From Virgisporangium aliadipatigenens (GTDB lineage Bacteria; Actinomycetota; Actinomycetes; Mycobacteriales; Micromonosporaceae), in the NCBI RefSeq assembly GCF_016863615.1, contig NZ_BOPF01000010.1, positions 124,001 to 188,000 on the forward strand: a stretch of DNA of 64,000 nucleotides, given 5' to 3'. Below the pieces are notes generated by a model. That model saw only the letters and a program-made list of their open reading frames with translations. It did not search any database and had not been told where the DNA came from. Position 1 is the stretch's first letter, and each line of letters begins with the position of its first letter. The translations under genes and the position numbers were made by a program. Below are positions 1-8,566 of the stretch, piece by piece.

Positions 1-284
1 GGGCGTACCGCTGCTTCGACATCGCGGCCCTCGACGCCACGACCGACCGCCACGAGGCCCTGGTCGAGCTGGCCCGGGAGTTCGTCGAGCGGCACGGCGG
101 CGGCTCGGCGGCGTTCAGCACGGTGCGGCGGGACCGGTGGGAGGACCACGGGACGGTCACACTCTCCAAGGAGGGGCAGTGGGCGTTCGCGCCCGCCGGT
201 GACCCGCTCGCCGCCGTCTACGGGCCGACCGCCGAGGACGCGTTTGCTCGCCTCACCACGTCGCTCACGGCCGTCCCCGCCTAA
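1..284 (+). CDS. C-terminal end of an unrecognised protein (5' truncated)
   Basis: The last 93 codons of a gene that begins before the window; the frame starts at base 3 and ends with TAA at 282-284. Codon use is typical of the neighbourhood (nearly all third positions G or C), which supports real coding. The fragment is soluble, with an Ala/Glu-rich helix-like start and a stretch around GTVTLSKEGQWAFAPAG that looks like beta strands. I do not recognise the family, and with the N-terminus missing no function can be given. Confidence 0.75.
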   Translation, partial: AYRCFDIAALDATTDRHEALVELAREFVERHGGGSAAFSTVRRDRWEDHGTVTLSKEGQWAFAPAGDPLAAVYGPTAEDAFARLTTSLTAVPA

Positions 285-317
285 ATGCTTCAGAGCATTT
301 AAGTGCTTTAGCGCTTC
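282..317. repeat. two tandem 16-bp imperfect palindromes overlapping a stop codon
   Basis: TAAATGCT (282-289) and AGCATTTA (294-301) form a perfect 8-bp arm pair around TCAG. AAGTGC (301-306) and GCGCTT (311-316) follow around TTTA. Aligned at an 18-bp offset, the two units share the pattern A-R-TGCTT-Y-AG-M-GC-W-Y. This AT-rich patch stands out in GC-rich DNA. Paired related palindromes fit a tandem operator of a dimeric repressor (MarR-like spacing), but they could also form hairpins ending the upstream transcript. Function is inferred. Confidence 0.5.
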
Positions 318-466
318 ATTGCGACGGTCCGTCGGGGGCGCGACCGTTGCTCCCGCCGAGCCGCTCCGGGGCCGATCCGCTGCGCGGGATCGCCCGCTCC
401 GCTTGCCGGGTCCGCGTGCCGTCGCCTGGCGGTCTCCGTCTTGCCCGGCTGGGGCACACTGCCGCC

Positions 467-658
467 GTGGCTTTGCTGAGTGGGTCCCGGCGGGCGGCGT
501 TGCCGGCGCTGGTGGTGGTGGTCGCGGGCGTGGTGCTGGCCCTCACGAGCTTCGTGCTCGGGGTCTACGCGCCGGCGCTGGTGGGCGTCGCGGCGGTGGT
601 GCTCGGGGGACGCGTGGCCCTTCGGCGGCTGCGGCCCGGGGCGCCCGTCCCCCGGTGA
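467..658 (+). CDS. small two-helix membrane protein
   Basis: A 63-residue protein. I chose the GTG at 467 over an upstream ATG because the protein then starts with VALLSGSRRAALPA, a short basic N-terminus followed directly by two hydrophobic segments (about residues 10-30 and 33-50) and a basic tail RVALRRLRPG. This is a typical small integral membrane protein. Its TGA (656-658) lies close to the next gene, which has a predicted N-terminal membrane anchor, so the two are probably co-transcribed. No family is recognised. Confidence 0.5.
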   Translation: MALLSGSRRAALPALVVVVAGVVLALTSFVLGVYAPALVGVAAVVLGGRVALRRLRPGAPVPR

Positions 659-689
659 CGGTCTGCGGCGCGACGCCAGGATCGCGATC

Positions 690-1205
690 GTGTTCGGCCT
701 CGTGCTGGCGGTGGTCCTGCTGACCGGGTTCGTCGACCGGCCGTGGCACCGCTGGTGGTGGCCGGGTGTCAGCGCCGCGTCGGCCGCGCCCGACCCGTGC
801 GCCGCACCGGTCGAGGCGCTCGGCGCGCTGGCCCCCGGCCCCGGGCCGGGTGTGCGCGAACGGACCCGCTCGTTCGTGCTCGACTCGCGGCACTGCACCT
901 GGGCGCAGGGCGACCGGACCCACATCCAACTGCACTACAGCGCCTTCTTCCGCGACCCCGCCCACGCGTCGGGCTACATCGCCCGGTTCTCGAGCGGCCG
1001 GGAGAAGCCGATTCCCGACGTCGGGCTGGGCGCGGAGGCGCGGGGACAGTTCCAGCCGGACGGCGCCGTGCTGCGGGCGCGCCGCGGCAACGTCTACGTC
1101 GAGGTGCGCTACAAGTGGCAGGGCGATCCGCTGCCGCCCGAGGTGGTGCGCGAGCGGGTGCTGGCCTTCGCCGTGCTCGCGTACCGCGCGGTGGATCTGC
1201 GCTGA
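690..1205 (+). CDS. membrane-anchored extracytoplasmic hypothetical protein
   Basis: About 171 residues from GTG 690. The start is uncertain: the in-frame residues just upstream (GDGLRRDARIAI) would make a better basic N-terminus, but no ATG/GTG/TTG is available there. A hydrophobic helix (VFGLVLAVVLLTGF) is followed by a Trp-rich patch and a secreted domain with two cysteines (near APDPC and SRHCTW) that could pair. The domain looks like a compact alpha/beta fold, with HIQLHYSAFF and NVYVEVRYKWQG as strands. It is probably co-expressed with the small membrane protein just upstream. Unrecognised family. Confidence 0.6.
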   Translation: MFGLVLAVVLLTGFVDRPWHRWWWPGVSAASAAPDPCAAPVEALGALAPGPGPGVRERTRSFVLDSRHCTWAQGDRTHIQLHYSAFFRDPAHASGYIARFSSGREKPIPDVGLGAEARGQFQPDGAVLRARRGNVYVEVRYKWQGDPLPPEVVRERVLAFAVLAYRAVDLR

Positions 1206-1226
1206 TCCGCCGGCCCGGACAGCAAA

Positions 1227-1259
1227 CCGCCCCGCGACCGGTGTGCGGTCACGGGGCGG
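1227..1259. terminator. convergent-gene hairpin terminator
   Basis: CCGCCCCGCGACC (1227-1239) pairs with GGTCACGGGGCGG (1247-1259) around a 7-nt loop with a single mismatch. It lies 21 bp after the stop of the upstream plus-strand gene and on the far side of the stop of the minus-strand glycosyltransferase, so it probably serves both directions. There is no U-tract, as is common in actinobacteria. The rest of 1260-1467 shows no gene. Confidence 0.65.
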
Positions 1260-1467
1260 GCCACGACTTGGCCGGCGTGGCGGTCGCCTCTCGGCGAATG
1301 GCGCGACGTGGCTCCAGCCGAACGGTATTCCACGAAGGCTTATTTAGTTGAGGCCCGGGGACACTGTCCCACGCCGGCTTGTGGTCCAACGTACCCGTAG
1401 CCGAGCGGCTTCCCGGAGTGATGGTGACCCTTACCACCGAACGACAACCGGATGTCATCCCGTCGGA

Positions 1468-2772
1468 TCAACGGGCGACTGCCGGTTCGAGCAGGTTGCC
1501 GTCCGGAACGACGATGGTCGGCCGCCCCTGTTCGAGGTAGCGGGCGGTCTGGGCCGCCGCGAAACCGGCCGCCTCGCCGGTCGCCCGCAGGTACACGTCG
1601 ACCGTGCGCTCGGCGATGGAGAGCCAGCCGTAGCGTTCGGAGACCATCGCCTTGGCCCGGCGCGCCACCCGCCGCGCGAACGGCTCGTCGCCGAGCAGCG
1701 CGTCGACGGAACCGGCCAGCGCCTCCGGGTTCTTCGCCGGGAACGTGACCCCGGTGACCCCCGGCTCCACGATCTCCGCCAGCCCACCGGTGCGCGCCAC
1801 CGCCAGGGGCGCACCCGCCGAGGCCCCTTCGAGCGCCACCATCCCGAACGGCTCGTAGATGCTCGGCACCACCAGCGCGTCGGTCGCCGCCATCAGCGCC
1901 GGCAACTGCCCCGCACCGAGGAAGCCGGAGAAGCGCACCACGTCGCCGATGCCGTGCTCGTCGATGGTGCGCTGGAGTTCACCCCTGTAGGGACCGTCGC
2001 CGGCGATCACCACGCGCAGTCCGGAGTGCCGGGCCCGCAGCTGCGGCACCGCCGCCATGAGGTCCTGCACGCCCTTCTCGTACACCAGCCGGCCCGCGTA
2101 GCCGAGCAGCGGCCCGTCGCCCGCGAACGTCGACCGCGCGGCCGTCACCGCGCGCTGCGGCGCCTGCCAGACGCCCACGTCCACGCCGTTCGGGACGACG
2201 TCGACCCGTGCGGCGGGGGTGTCCAGCAGGCGGTCGATCTCCCAGCGCATGTACTCGGAGCAGACGATGACCCGGCACGCCTCCGCGGCGAGCCAGTACT
2301 CGACGGAGTGGATCGTCTTGTTCATCGGGTCGGGGAGCCAGCCCTGGTGCCGGCCGGCCTCGGTGGCGTGGATGGTGGCGACGAGCGGCAGGTCGAGGTG
2401 TTCCTTGAGCGTGACGGCCGTGTGCGCGACCAGCCAGTCGTGCGCGTGGATGACGTCGTAGCCGCCCGACTCGGCCGCCCGCAGCGCCGCCCGGGTGAGC
2501 GTGTGGTTGAACGCCATCGTCCAGGCGAGCAGGTTCTGGGTGTCCAGCGGGAAGCGCGGCAGGTCCTCCGGCGCCCGCACGATGCGCACCCCCTCGGCGT
2601 ACTCCTCCAGCGGTGCGCCGGGGGAGTGGCGGGTGACGACGGTGACCTCGTGCCCCGCCTCCACGAGTGCGGTGGCGAGCGCGTGGACGTGCCGTCCGAG
2701 GCCCCCTACCACGATCGGCGGGTACTCCCAGGAGAGCATGAGCACCCGGACGCTTTTGTTGTTCTCGGACAC
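1468..2772 (-). CDS. GT4 family glycosyltransferase, glycogen/alpha-glucan synthase-like
   Basis: A 434-residue GT-B enzyme. The N-terminal domain opens with VRVLMLSWEYPPIVVGGLGR, the Gly-rich loop typical of GlgA/GlgM-like GT4 enzymes. The C-terminal domain carries the nucleotide-sugar region LLGYAGRLVYEKGVQDL and the E-x7-E-type segment YEPFGMVALEGASAG. Start is GTG 2772, with a GAGGG ribosome site 8 nt upstream. It sits downstream of an amylo-1,6-glucosidase on the same strand, which points to alpha-glucan metabolism; maltose-1-phosphate or glycogen synthesis is possible, but acceptor and donor cannot be read from sequence. The hairpin between the two genes suggests it may also have its own promoter. 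Confidence 0.85.
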   Translation of the reverse strand: MSENNKSVRVLMLSWEYPPIVVGGLGRHVHALATALVEAGHEVTVVTRHSPGAPLEEYAEGVRIVRAPEDLPRFPLDTQNLLAWTMAFNHTLTRAALRAAESGGYDVIHAHDWLVAHTAVTLKEHLDLPLVATIHATEAGRHQGWLPDPMNKTIHSVEYWLAAEACRVIVCSEYMRWEIDRLLDTPAARVDVVPNGVDVGVWQAPQRAVTAARSTFAGDGPLLGYAGRLVYEKGVQDLMAAVPQLRARHSGLRVVIAGDGPYRGELQRTIDEHGIGDVVRFSGFLGAGQLPALMAATDALVVPSIYEPFGMVALEGASAGAPLAVARTGGLAEIVEPGVTGVTFPAKNPEALAGSVDALLGDEPFARRVARRAKAMVSERYGWLSIAERTVDVYLRATGEAAGFAAAQTARYLEQGRPTIVVPDGNLLEPAVAR

Positions 2773-2890
2773 GGCCCGCCCTCTTCCCCGGATGATCCAC
2801 TCCCAAACTTCATCACTCGCGCAGCACCCATCACCCGCTTCCCCCTGGGTCGGGAGTCGTGGGTGGAGCGACGGAGTTACCCGGTATTCT

Positions 2891-2915
2891 GCCTCGCGTT
2901 TTTTAACGCGGAGGC
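2891..2915 (-). terminator. hairpin between debranching enzyme and GT4 genes
   Basis: GCCTCGCGTT (2891-2900) and AACGCGGAGGC (2905-2915) pair around TTTT with one bulged base. It lies 25 bp past the debranching-enzyme stop on the minus strand and could end or attenuate that transcript before the glycosyltransferase gene. The rest of the 168-bp gap is relatively AT-rich and could hold a promoter for the downstream gene. Confidence 0.5.
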
Positions 2916-2940
2916 TGAAATCATTTCCGACACGTAAAGC

Positions 2941-4869
2941 TCAGGCGGATTCTCCACCCCGTGCGGGAGAATGCCGCACCCGCACGAACTCGGCCACCGA
3001 CCAGCATTGGAACGGGCATCCCGTGGCAAGGTGTGGAGCCTGCCCGTCAGCGGTTTCACTGATCGATGCCAGGCCCCACTCTGCCAGATGGGCTTCGATG
3101 CCAACCAGTGGCGAATCGTTCACGTTGTGCAAACTTCGATAGCAGTCAATGTATGGACCGAGTAGCCAGGGCCACACCGTGCCCTGGTGGTAGGCGGCGT
3201 CGCGGGCGGCCGGGTCACCCCGGTGCAGCGGCGCGTAGCCGGGCGCGTCGGGGGCGAGCGTGCGCAACCCGAGCGGGGTCAACAGGTGCGCCGACACGGT
3301 GGCGAGCACCGCCGGGTCGGGCGGCAGCGGCGCGTAGGGGAGCGAGTAGGCGAGGAGCTGGTTCGGGCGGAGCGAACGGTCGTCGCCGGACGGGCCGTCG
3401 ATCACGTCGTACAGCCGGTCGCCGGCCGGGAACCGGGCCGCGAACGACGCCCGTGCCCGCCAGTGCAGCGCCTCCAACCAGTCCGGCCGGCCGGCCCCGC
3501 GCACCCGGTCGAACAGCGTGCCGAGGCCGCCGAGCGCGTTCACCCACAGGGCGTTGACCTCCACGGGCTTGCCGTGCCGGGGCGTCACCGGAACGCCTTC
3601 CACCCGCGCGTCCATCCAGGTGAGCGCGACACCCGGGGCGCCCTGCGAGATGAGCCCGTCCGCCGGGTCCATCCGGATGTTGTAGCGGGTGCCGGCGACG
3701 TGCGCCTCGATCACGTCCAGCAGGGCCGGCAGCAGTTCGGCGGCGAGGTCGGCGTCACCGGCCCGGGCGACGTGCCGCTCGACGGCGTGCAGGAACCAGA
3801 GCGTCGCGTCGACCGTGTTGAACTCGGTCTGCCCGGTGTCGGCCGTGTTGGCGAGCATGCCCTCGGAGAGGGTCGCGGCGTAGCCGCGCAGCAGCGCGCG
3901 CCCCTCCTCGTACCGGCCGGTCGCCAGGAACAGCCCCTCGTACGAGATCATCGTGTCGCGCGACCACGCCCCGAACCACGGGTAGCCGGCCACCACGTCC
4001 GGCCCGTTCGCACCGGTGATCACGAACCGGTCGGCCGCCAGCAGCGCCGTCGCCGCCACCTCCCGGTCGGGCGCGTCGCCGGCGTCGGCCGTGATCGCGT
4101 GGGCGCGCGCCCGGGCCGCCGCGATCAGCGCGCTGGGCGGCCGGGGCGCCACGTCGAGATCGCCGGCCCAGCAGAGCACCTCGTGCGTGGCGCCCGGGGT
4201 CAGCCGCACCGCGAAGCGGCCCGCGTGCCAGAGGTCCTCCGTGGCGGACAGCCCCCGGGCCGCCTCCTCGCGGGTGTGCGCACCCCGCCACCAGCCGCCG
4301 GCCGGCTCCCAGCCGGTGCCGCGCAACCGGTACAGGTCCTCGACGACGCAGCCGTCCGACAGGTGCGCCACGTCGACGTCCGGGCCGCCCGCCCCGCGTT
4401 CGCCGTGCGCGTCGCGCCGGGTCAGCAGGGCGTCGAGGGTCAGCTGCACCGGGCCGCCGCTGACGAGGCGGTGCACCACGCCGAGCGCCGCCCGGCCGTG
4501 CGCCATGGCCAGCTCCCGCTCGAGGACCACGTCCCCGATCCGCCAGCGCCACCTCGGCAGGCCGTCGACCAGCTCGAAGCGTTCCAACAGACAATGGCCC
4601 GTGGGATGGACGGTGCCGTCGGCCCACTCGTGGACGCCCAACTCGACCGGGGTCCCACCCGCGGTCGTGACGACCGGGTCGAGGGCGACCAGCCCGACGG
4701 TGCGCACCGCGGCCGGCTGCCCCGAGATCACCTGGAGCGCGTGGTAACGCCGGGTGCGCAGCAGCGACGCGGTGCCCATCGCGTAGCCGCCGAGACCGTC
4801 GGTGACCAGCCACTCCCGGGCGGCCCCGGCCCGGTCGTCCCCGAGGACCTGCGATCCCAACCCGACCAT
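2941..4869 (-). CDS. amylo-alpha-1,6-glucosidase (glycogen debranching, GH133-type)
   Basis: A 642-residue enzyme predicted to hydrolyse alpha-1,6 branches of glycogen-like glucans in the cytoplasm. The N-terminal glycogen-debranching domain begins REWLVTDGLGGYAMGTASLL. The C-terminal (alpha/alpha)6 catalytic domain shows PWFGAWSRDTMISYEGL, TADTGQTEFNTVDATLWF, LTWMDA, KPVEVNALW and HQGTVWPWLLGPY, all characteristic of the family. ATG 4869 was chosen because the residues before it are untypical and the family motif starts about 20 residues after it. It is divergent from a GH63-like glycosidase and upstream of a GT4 synthase, so the three probably act on the same storage or compatible-solute glucan. 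Confidence 0.9.
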   Translation of the reverse strand: MVGLGSQVLGDDRAGAAREWLVTDGLGGYAMGTASLLRTRRYHALQVISGQPAAVRTVGLVALDPVVTTAGGTPVELGVHEWADGTVHPTGHCLLERFELVDGLPRWRWRIGDVVLERELAMAHGRAALGVVHRLVSGGPVQLTLDALLTRRDAHGERGAGGPDVDVAHLSDGCVVEDLYRLRGTGWEPAGGWWRGAHTREEAARGLSATEDLWHAGRFAVRLTPGATHEVLCWAGDLDVAPRPPSALIAAARARAHAITADAGDAPDREVAATALLAADRFVITGANGPDVVAGYPWFGAWSRDTMISYEGLFLATGRYEEGRALLRGYAATLSEGMLANTADTGQTEFNTVDATLWFLHAVERHVARAGDADLAAELLPALLDVIEAHVAGTRYNIRMDPADGLISQGAPGVALTWMDARVEGVPVTPRHGKPVEVNALWVNALGGLGTLFDRVRGAGRPDWLEALHWRARASFAARFPAGDRLYDVIDGPSGDDRSLRPNQLLAYSLPYAPLPPDPAVLATVSAHLLTPLGLRTLAPDAPGYAPLHRGDPAARDAAYHQGTVWPWLLGPYIDCYRSLHNVNDSPLVGIEAHLAEWGLASISETADGQAPHLATGCPFQCWSVAEFVRVRHSPARGGESA

Positions 4870-4959
4870 GACCGAACCATATGCGCCGCAGGGCCGTCTC
4901 TTTCCGTTACGTACCGGGTCCGGACCCACTTTGTAACTCGCGGGCCGCACAATTGGTCG
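4870..4959. promoter_or_regulatory. divergent promoter region of debranching enzyme and GH63-like genes
   Basis: A 90-bp intergenic region separates two genes that read away from each other, so both promoters must lie here or very close. It contains short AT-richer patches (CATATG near 4878 and ACTTTGTAACTC near 4928) that could serve as -10 elements. No convincing ribosome site precedes the ATG at 4960, so a short-leader or leaderless transcript is possible. No operator palindrome is evident. Confidence 0.45.
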
Positions 4960-7593
4960 ATGATCGGGAACGGAGGGGCAGAACGCACCCGGCTGGCGGA
5001 CGCCGACGCGGGTGCCCGGCCCTGGCGATCCTGGGGCCCCTACCTCTCCGAACGCGCCTGGGGGACCGTCCGCGAGGACTACAGCGAGTACGGCACCGCC
5101 TGGGACTACTTCCCGCACGACCACGCCCGCTCCCGCACCTACCGGTGGAACGAGGACGGGATGGCCGGCATCTGCGACGACCGGCAGCTCTTCTGCTTCG
5201 CACTCGCCCTCTGGAACGGCCGGGACCCGATCCTGAAGGAACGCATGTTCGGGCTCGGCGGCCACGACGGCAACCACGGCGAGGACGTCAAGGAGTACTG
5301 GTGGTACACCGACTCCACGCCGACGCACTCCTGGATGGGCTGGCGCTACCACTATCCGCAGCGCGCGTTCCCCTACCGGGACCTCGTCGACGGCAACCAC
5401 CGGCGCGGCCGCGACGAGCCCGAGTACGAACTCGCCGACACCGGCGTCTTCGACGAGGACCGCTACTGGAGCGTCCAGGTCGACTACGCCAAGGCCGACC
5501 CCACCGACATGTGCATCCGGATCACGGTCGTCAACCGCGGCCCCGAGCCGGCCACGCTGCACCTGCTGCCGACGCTCTGGTTCCGCAACACGTGGTCGTG
5601 GGGGCTGCCCGGGCGGGACTACGCCCCCGAGATCCGCGGCGCCGGGAGCACGCTCGTCGCCGAGCACCGCGAACTGGGCCGGCTGGTGCTCGCGGGCGAC
5701 GGCGCACCGGTGCCGCTCCTGTGCGACAACGAGACCAACGCCGACCGGCTGTTCGGGCTGCCGGGGCGCTCGGCGTTCCCCAAGGACGGCATCAACGACC
5801 ACCTCCTGCACGGGCACGCGACCGTCAACCCGGACGGCGTCGGCACCAAGGGCGCGCTGCACTACACGCTTGAGGTGCCGGCGGGCGGCGAGGCGACGAT
5901 CCGGCTGCGGCTCACGGCCGGCGGGGACCTCGACGTCGCGGACGGACACGACGCCGTCATGGCCTGCCGCGCGCGTGAGGCCGACGAGTTCTTCGACAGC
6001 GTGATCCCGGCCGGCGCGAGCGAGGACGAGCGGCGCGTCGCCCGCCTCGGCATCGCCGGTGTGCTGTGGGGCAAGCAGTTCTTCCACTTCGACGTCGCCC
6101 GCTGGCTGGACGGCGACCCCGCCTCACCGCCGCCGCCGGCCTCCCGCAAGCACGGGCGCAACAGCCACTGGCGCCACATGAACAGCTGCGACGTCATCTC
6201 CATGCCCGACCCGTGGGAGTACCCCTGGTACGCCGCCTGGGACCTGGCGTTCCACGCGGTGACGATCGCGCGGGTCGACCCCGGGTTCGCCAAGAGCCAG
6301 CTGCTGCTCCTGCTGCGCGACTGGTACCTGCACCCCAACGGGCAGATCCCGGCCTACGAATGGGCGTTCGGGGACGTCAACCCGCCCGTCCACGCCTGGG
6401 CCGCGCTGCGGGTGTTCCGGCTCGACGGGGGTCGGGACTACGACTTCCTGGAACGGGTGCTGCACAAGCTCCTGCTCAACTTCACCTGGTGGGTCAACCG
6501 CAAGGACGCCAACGGCAACAACGTCTTCGAGGGCGGGTTCCTCGGGCTGGACAACGTGGGGCCGTTCGACCGGTCGGCGGCACTGCCGGTCGCCGGTGTG
6601 CTCGAGCAGAGCGACGGCACCGCCTGGATGGCGATGTACGCGCTGAACCTGCTGGAGATCGCGCTCGTGCTGGCCGACCACGACCACGTGTACGAGGACA
6701 TCGCGACGAAGTTCTTCGAGCACTTCGCGTACATCGCCGAGGCGGCGTCGCGGTACGGGCTGTGGGACGAGCACGACGCGTTCTTCTACGACGTGCTGCG
6801 CACCGTCGAGGGGCACACGGTGCCGCTGAAGATCCGTTCCGTGGTGGGGCTGCTGCCGCTCGCGGCCGCCACCGTCATCCCGTCGCGCACCCTGCGCAAG
6901 CTGCCCGACCTGGCCAACCGGCTGCGCTGGTTCCTCGCCAACCGGCCCGCGTACACCGACGTGGTGGGTGCGGCGGCCTCCCGCTTCGGCCAACGGGTGC
7001 GGCTGCTGTCGATGGTGGGCACCGACCAGTTCACCCGGATCCTTTCGCGGATGCTGTCGCCGGGCGAGTTCCTCGGCGAGTACGGGCTGCGCACGCTGTC
7101 CCGCGCGCATCTCGACGAGCCGTACACCGTGCACCTCGGGGGCAGCGACTTCACCGTCGGCTACGAACCGGGGGAGTCCGCGAGCGGGCTCTTCGGCGGC
7201 AACTCCAACTGGCGCGGGCCGATCTGGTTCCCCGTCAACTACGTACTCATCGAAGCACTTCGACGTTATGCGGAGTTCTACGGCGACGCCCTGCTGGTCG
7301 AGTACCCGGCCGGCAGCGGCAACCGCACCACCCTGAACGCCATCGCCGACGACCTCTCCCGCCGGCTCATCCGACTGTTCACAGTGGACGGTGCCGGCCG
7401 GCGCCCGGTCTTCGGCGACAGCGCCCTCTTCCAGAACGACCCGCACTGGCGCGACCTCGTGCTCTTCTACGAGTACTTCCACGGCGACAGCGGAGCGGGG
7501 CTCGGCGCCTCTCACCAGACCGGGTGGACGGCGCTCGTCGTCGACCTGATCCTGGAGGTCCATCAGGATCGATCCGATCGGCCTCGAGACTGA
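4960..7593 (+). CDS. GH63/MGH1-like glycoside hydrolase
   Basis: An 877-residue, probably cytoplasmic enzyme; no signal peptide. The N-terminal part (WGPYLSERAWGTVREDY, YFPHDHARSRTYRWNEDG, GHDGNHGEDVKEYWWY) and the catalytic (alpha/alpha)6 part (DPWEYPWYAAWDLAFHAV, PNGQIPAYEWAFGDVNPPVH, LFGGNSNWRGPIWFPVNY) match the MGH1-like branch of GH63, which contains alpha-glucosidases and glucosyl/mannosyl-glycerate hydrolases. Length about 880 is normal for bacterial members. It is divergent from the debranching enzyme. The substrate is not determined; an alpha-glucosidic compound such as trimmed glucan or glucosylglycerate is most likely. Confidence 0.85.
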   Translation: MIGNGGAERTRLADADAGARPWRSWGPYLSERAWGTVREDYSEYGTAWDYFPHDHARSRTYRWNEDGMAGICDDRQLFCFALALWNGRDPILKERMFGLGGHDGNHGEDVKEYWWYTDSTPTHSWMGWRYHYPQRAFPYRDLVDGNHRRGRDEPEYELADTGVFDEDRYWSVQVDYAKADPTDMCIRITVVNRGPEPATLHLLPTLWFRNTWSWGLPGRDYAPEIRGAGSTLVAEHRELGRLVLAGDGAPVPLLCDNETNADRLFGLPGRSAFPKDGINDHLLHGHATVNPDGVGTKGALHYTLEVPAGGEATIRLRLTAGGDLDVADGHDAVMACRAREADEFFDSVIPAGASEDERRVARLGIAGVLWGKQFFHFDVARWLDGDPASPPPPASRKHGRNSHWRHMNSCDVISMPDPWEYPWYAAWDLAFHAVTIARVDPGFAKSQLLLLLRDWYLHPNGQIPAYEWAFGDVNPPVHAWAALRVFRLDGGRDYDFLERVLHKLLLNFTWWVNRKDANGNNVFEGGFLGLDNVGPFDRSAALPVAGVLEQSDGTAWMAMYALNLLEIALVLADHDHVYEDIATKFFEHFAYIAEAASRYGLWDEHDAFFYDVLRTVEGHTVPLKIRSVVGLLPLAAATVIPSRTLRKLPDLANRLRWFLANRPAYTDVVGAAASRFGQRVRLLSMVGTDQFTRILSRMLSPGEFLGEYGLRTLSRAHLDEPYTVHLGGSDFTVGYEPGESASGLFGGNSNWRGPIWFPVNYVLIEALRRYAEFYGDALLVEYPAGSGNRTTLNAIADDLSRRLIRLFTVDGAGRRPVFGDSALFQNDPHWRDLVLFYEYFHGDSGAGLGASHQTGWTALVVDLILEVHQDRSDRPRD

Positions 7594-7651
7594 TCGATCC
7601 GGCCACACGGACAGCAAAGGTGCACGGTTCGGTGACGCTTCGCCCGTTTCC

Positions 7652-7681
7652 TTGACCGGATCTTCGCGTTTTCGGTAGACA
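7652..7681 (+). promoter_or_regulatory. candidate promoter of the DUF4397-sortase operon
   Basis: TTGACC (7652-7657) and TAGACA (7676-7681) are separated by 18 bp and lie about 45 bp upstream of the ATG at 7727, a plausible housekeeping-sigma arrangement. A ribosome site GGAG (7713-7716) lies 10 nt before that ATG. Inferred from consensus similarity only. Confidence 0.45.
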
Positions 7682-7726
7682 CACGCCGAGCCTGCCAACC
7701 GAAACCCCGATCGGAGCGTGCAGCAC

Positions 7727-8566
7727 ATGTCTCGGACCTTGCGCGCATCAGCGTTATCCGCCGCCGCGGCGCTGGCCTTCGTCGCCACCGCGGCCGTCCC
7801 GGCACAGGCCGCCGCCGTCGGATACGTCCGGCTGGCGCACCTGTCCCCGGACACACCCGCCGTCGACGTGTATCTCGCGGGGGTCGACGGCAGCTCGCCG
7901 AAGAAGTTCCCGGCGGTCGGCTACGGGGTGGTCTCCCAGTACCTGCCGCTGAGCGAGGGCACGTACGCGGTCGCGATGCGCGGTGCCGGCGCCGCCGAGT
8001 CGACCCCGCCGGTGCTGAGCACCCAGGTGACGGTCTCCGGCGGCGGCGCGTACACCGTCGCGGGCGTCGGCCGCAACGCCGAGCTCGGGCTGAAGGTGAT
8101 CGGTGACGACCTCGGCCTGCCGAGCGCCGGCAAGGCGAAGGTGCGCGTCGTGCAGGCGTCGGTCAAGGCGCCGGTGATCGACGTGACGACGTCGTCGGGG
8201 GCGACGATCGCGAGCGGGGCCGCGTTCGCCACGACGACGCCGTACCAGGAGGTCAACCCGGGCGCGTGGAAGCTCAAGCTGCAGCCGCAGGGGGCCACCA
8301 CCGCGACCGAGGTGGCCGCCGACTGCGCGGCCGGCGGGGTCTACTCCGTGCTCGTGCTCGACGACGCGTCAGGCGGCCTCAAGGTCGAGGTGCGCACCGA
8401 CGCCAAGGGCGGCGCCGTGGTGCCCGCGGGCGGTGTCGACACCGGGGCCGGCGGCACGGCCCACAACCGCACGCTGTTGATCTCCGCCCAGGTGGCGCTG
8501 GCCGTGCTGCTGACGGCCGGTATGGGCGCCTGGCTGGTGCGGCGCCGCCGGAGGGTCGTAGTTTGA
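7727..8566 (+). CDS. DUF4397 surface protein with C-terminal anchor
   Basis: A 279-residue secreted protein with a signal peptide ending near AVPAQAAA, then a DUF4397 repeat domain starting GYVRLAHLSPDTPAVDVYL and a second half carrying KAKVRVVQASVKAPVIDV. The C-terminus has a Gly-rich stretch GGVDTGAGGTAHNR, a hydrophobic helix and the basic tail RRRRR-type, the layout of a sortase substrate, although no LPxTG or LAxTG is present. ATG 7727 has GGAG 10 nt upstream; the GTG at 7718 is too close to that site. It overlaps the sortase start by four bases (TTGA), which strongly suggests the sortase processes this protein. Confidence 0.85.
   Translation: MSRTLRASALSAAAALAFVATAAVPAQAAAVGYVRLAHLSPDTPAVDVYLAGVDGSSPKKFPAVGYGVVSQYLPLSEGTYAVAMRGAGAAESTPPVLSTQVTVSGGGAYTVAGVGRNAELGLKVIGDDLGLPSAGKAKVRVVQASVKAPVIDVTTSSGATIASGAAFATTTPYQEVNPGAWKLKLQPQGATTATEVAADCAAGGVYSVLVLDDASGGLKVEVRTDAKGGAVVPAGGVDTGAGGTAHNRTLLISAQVALAVLLTAGMGAWLVRRRRRVVV

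Noticed and set aside
3187-4959. Long plus-strand open frame across the debranching enzyme, in frame with the GH63-like gene
   Set aside because: It is the mirror of the minus-strand glucosidase: composition is Arg/Pro/Val-rich without family motifs, and the real protein begins at ATG 4960.
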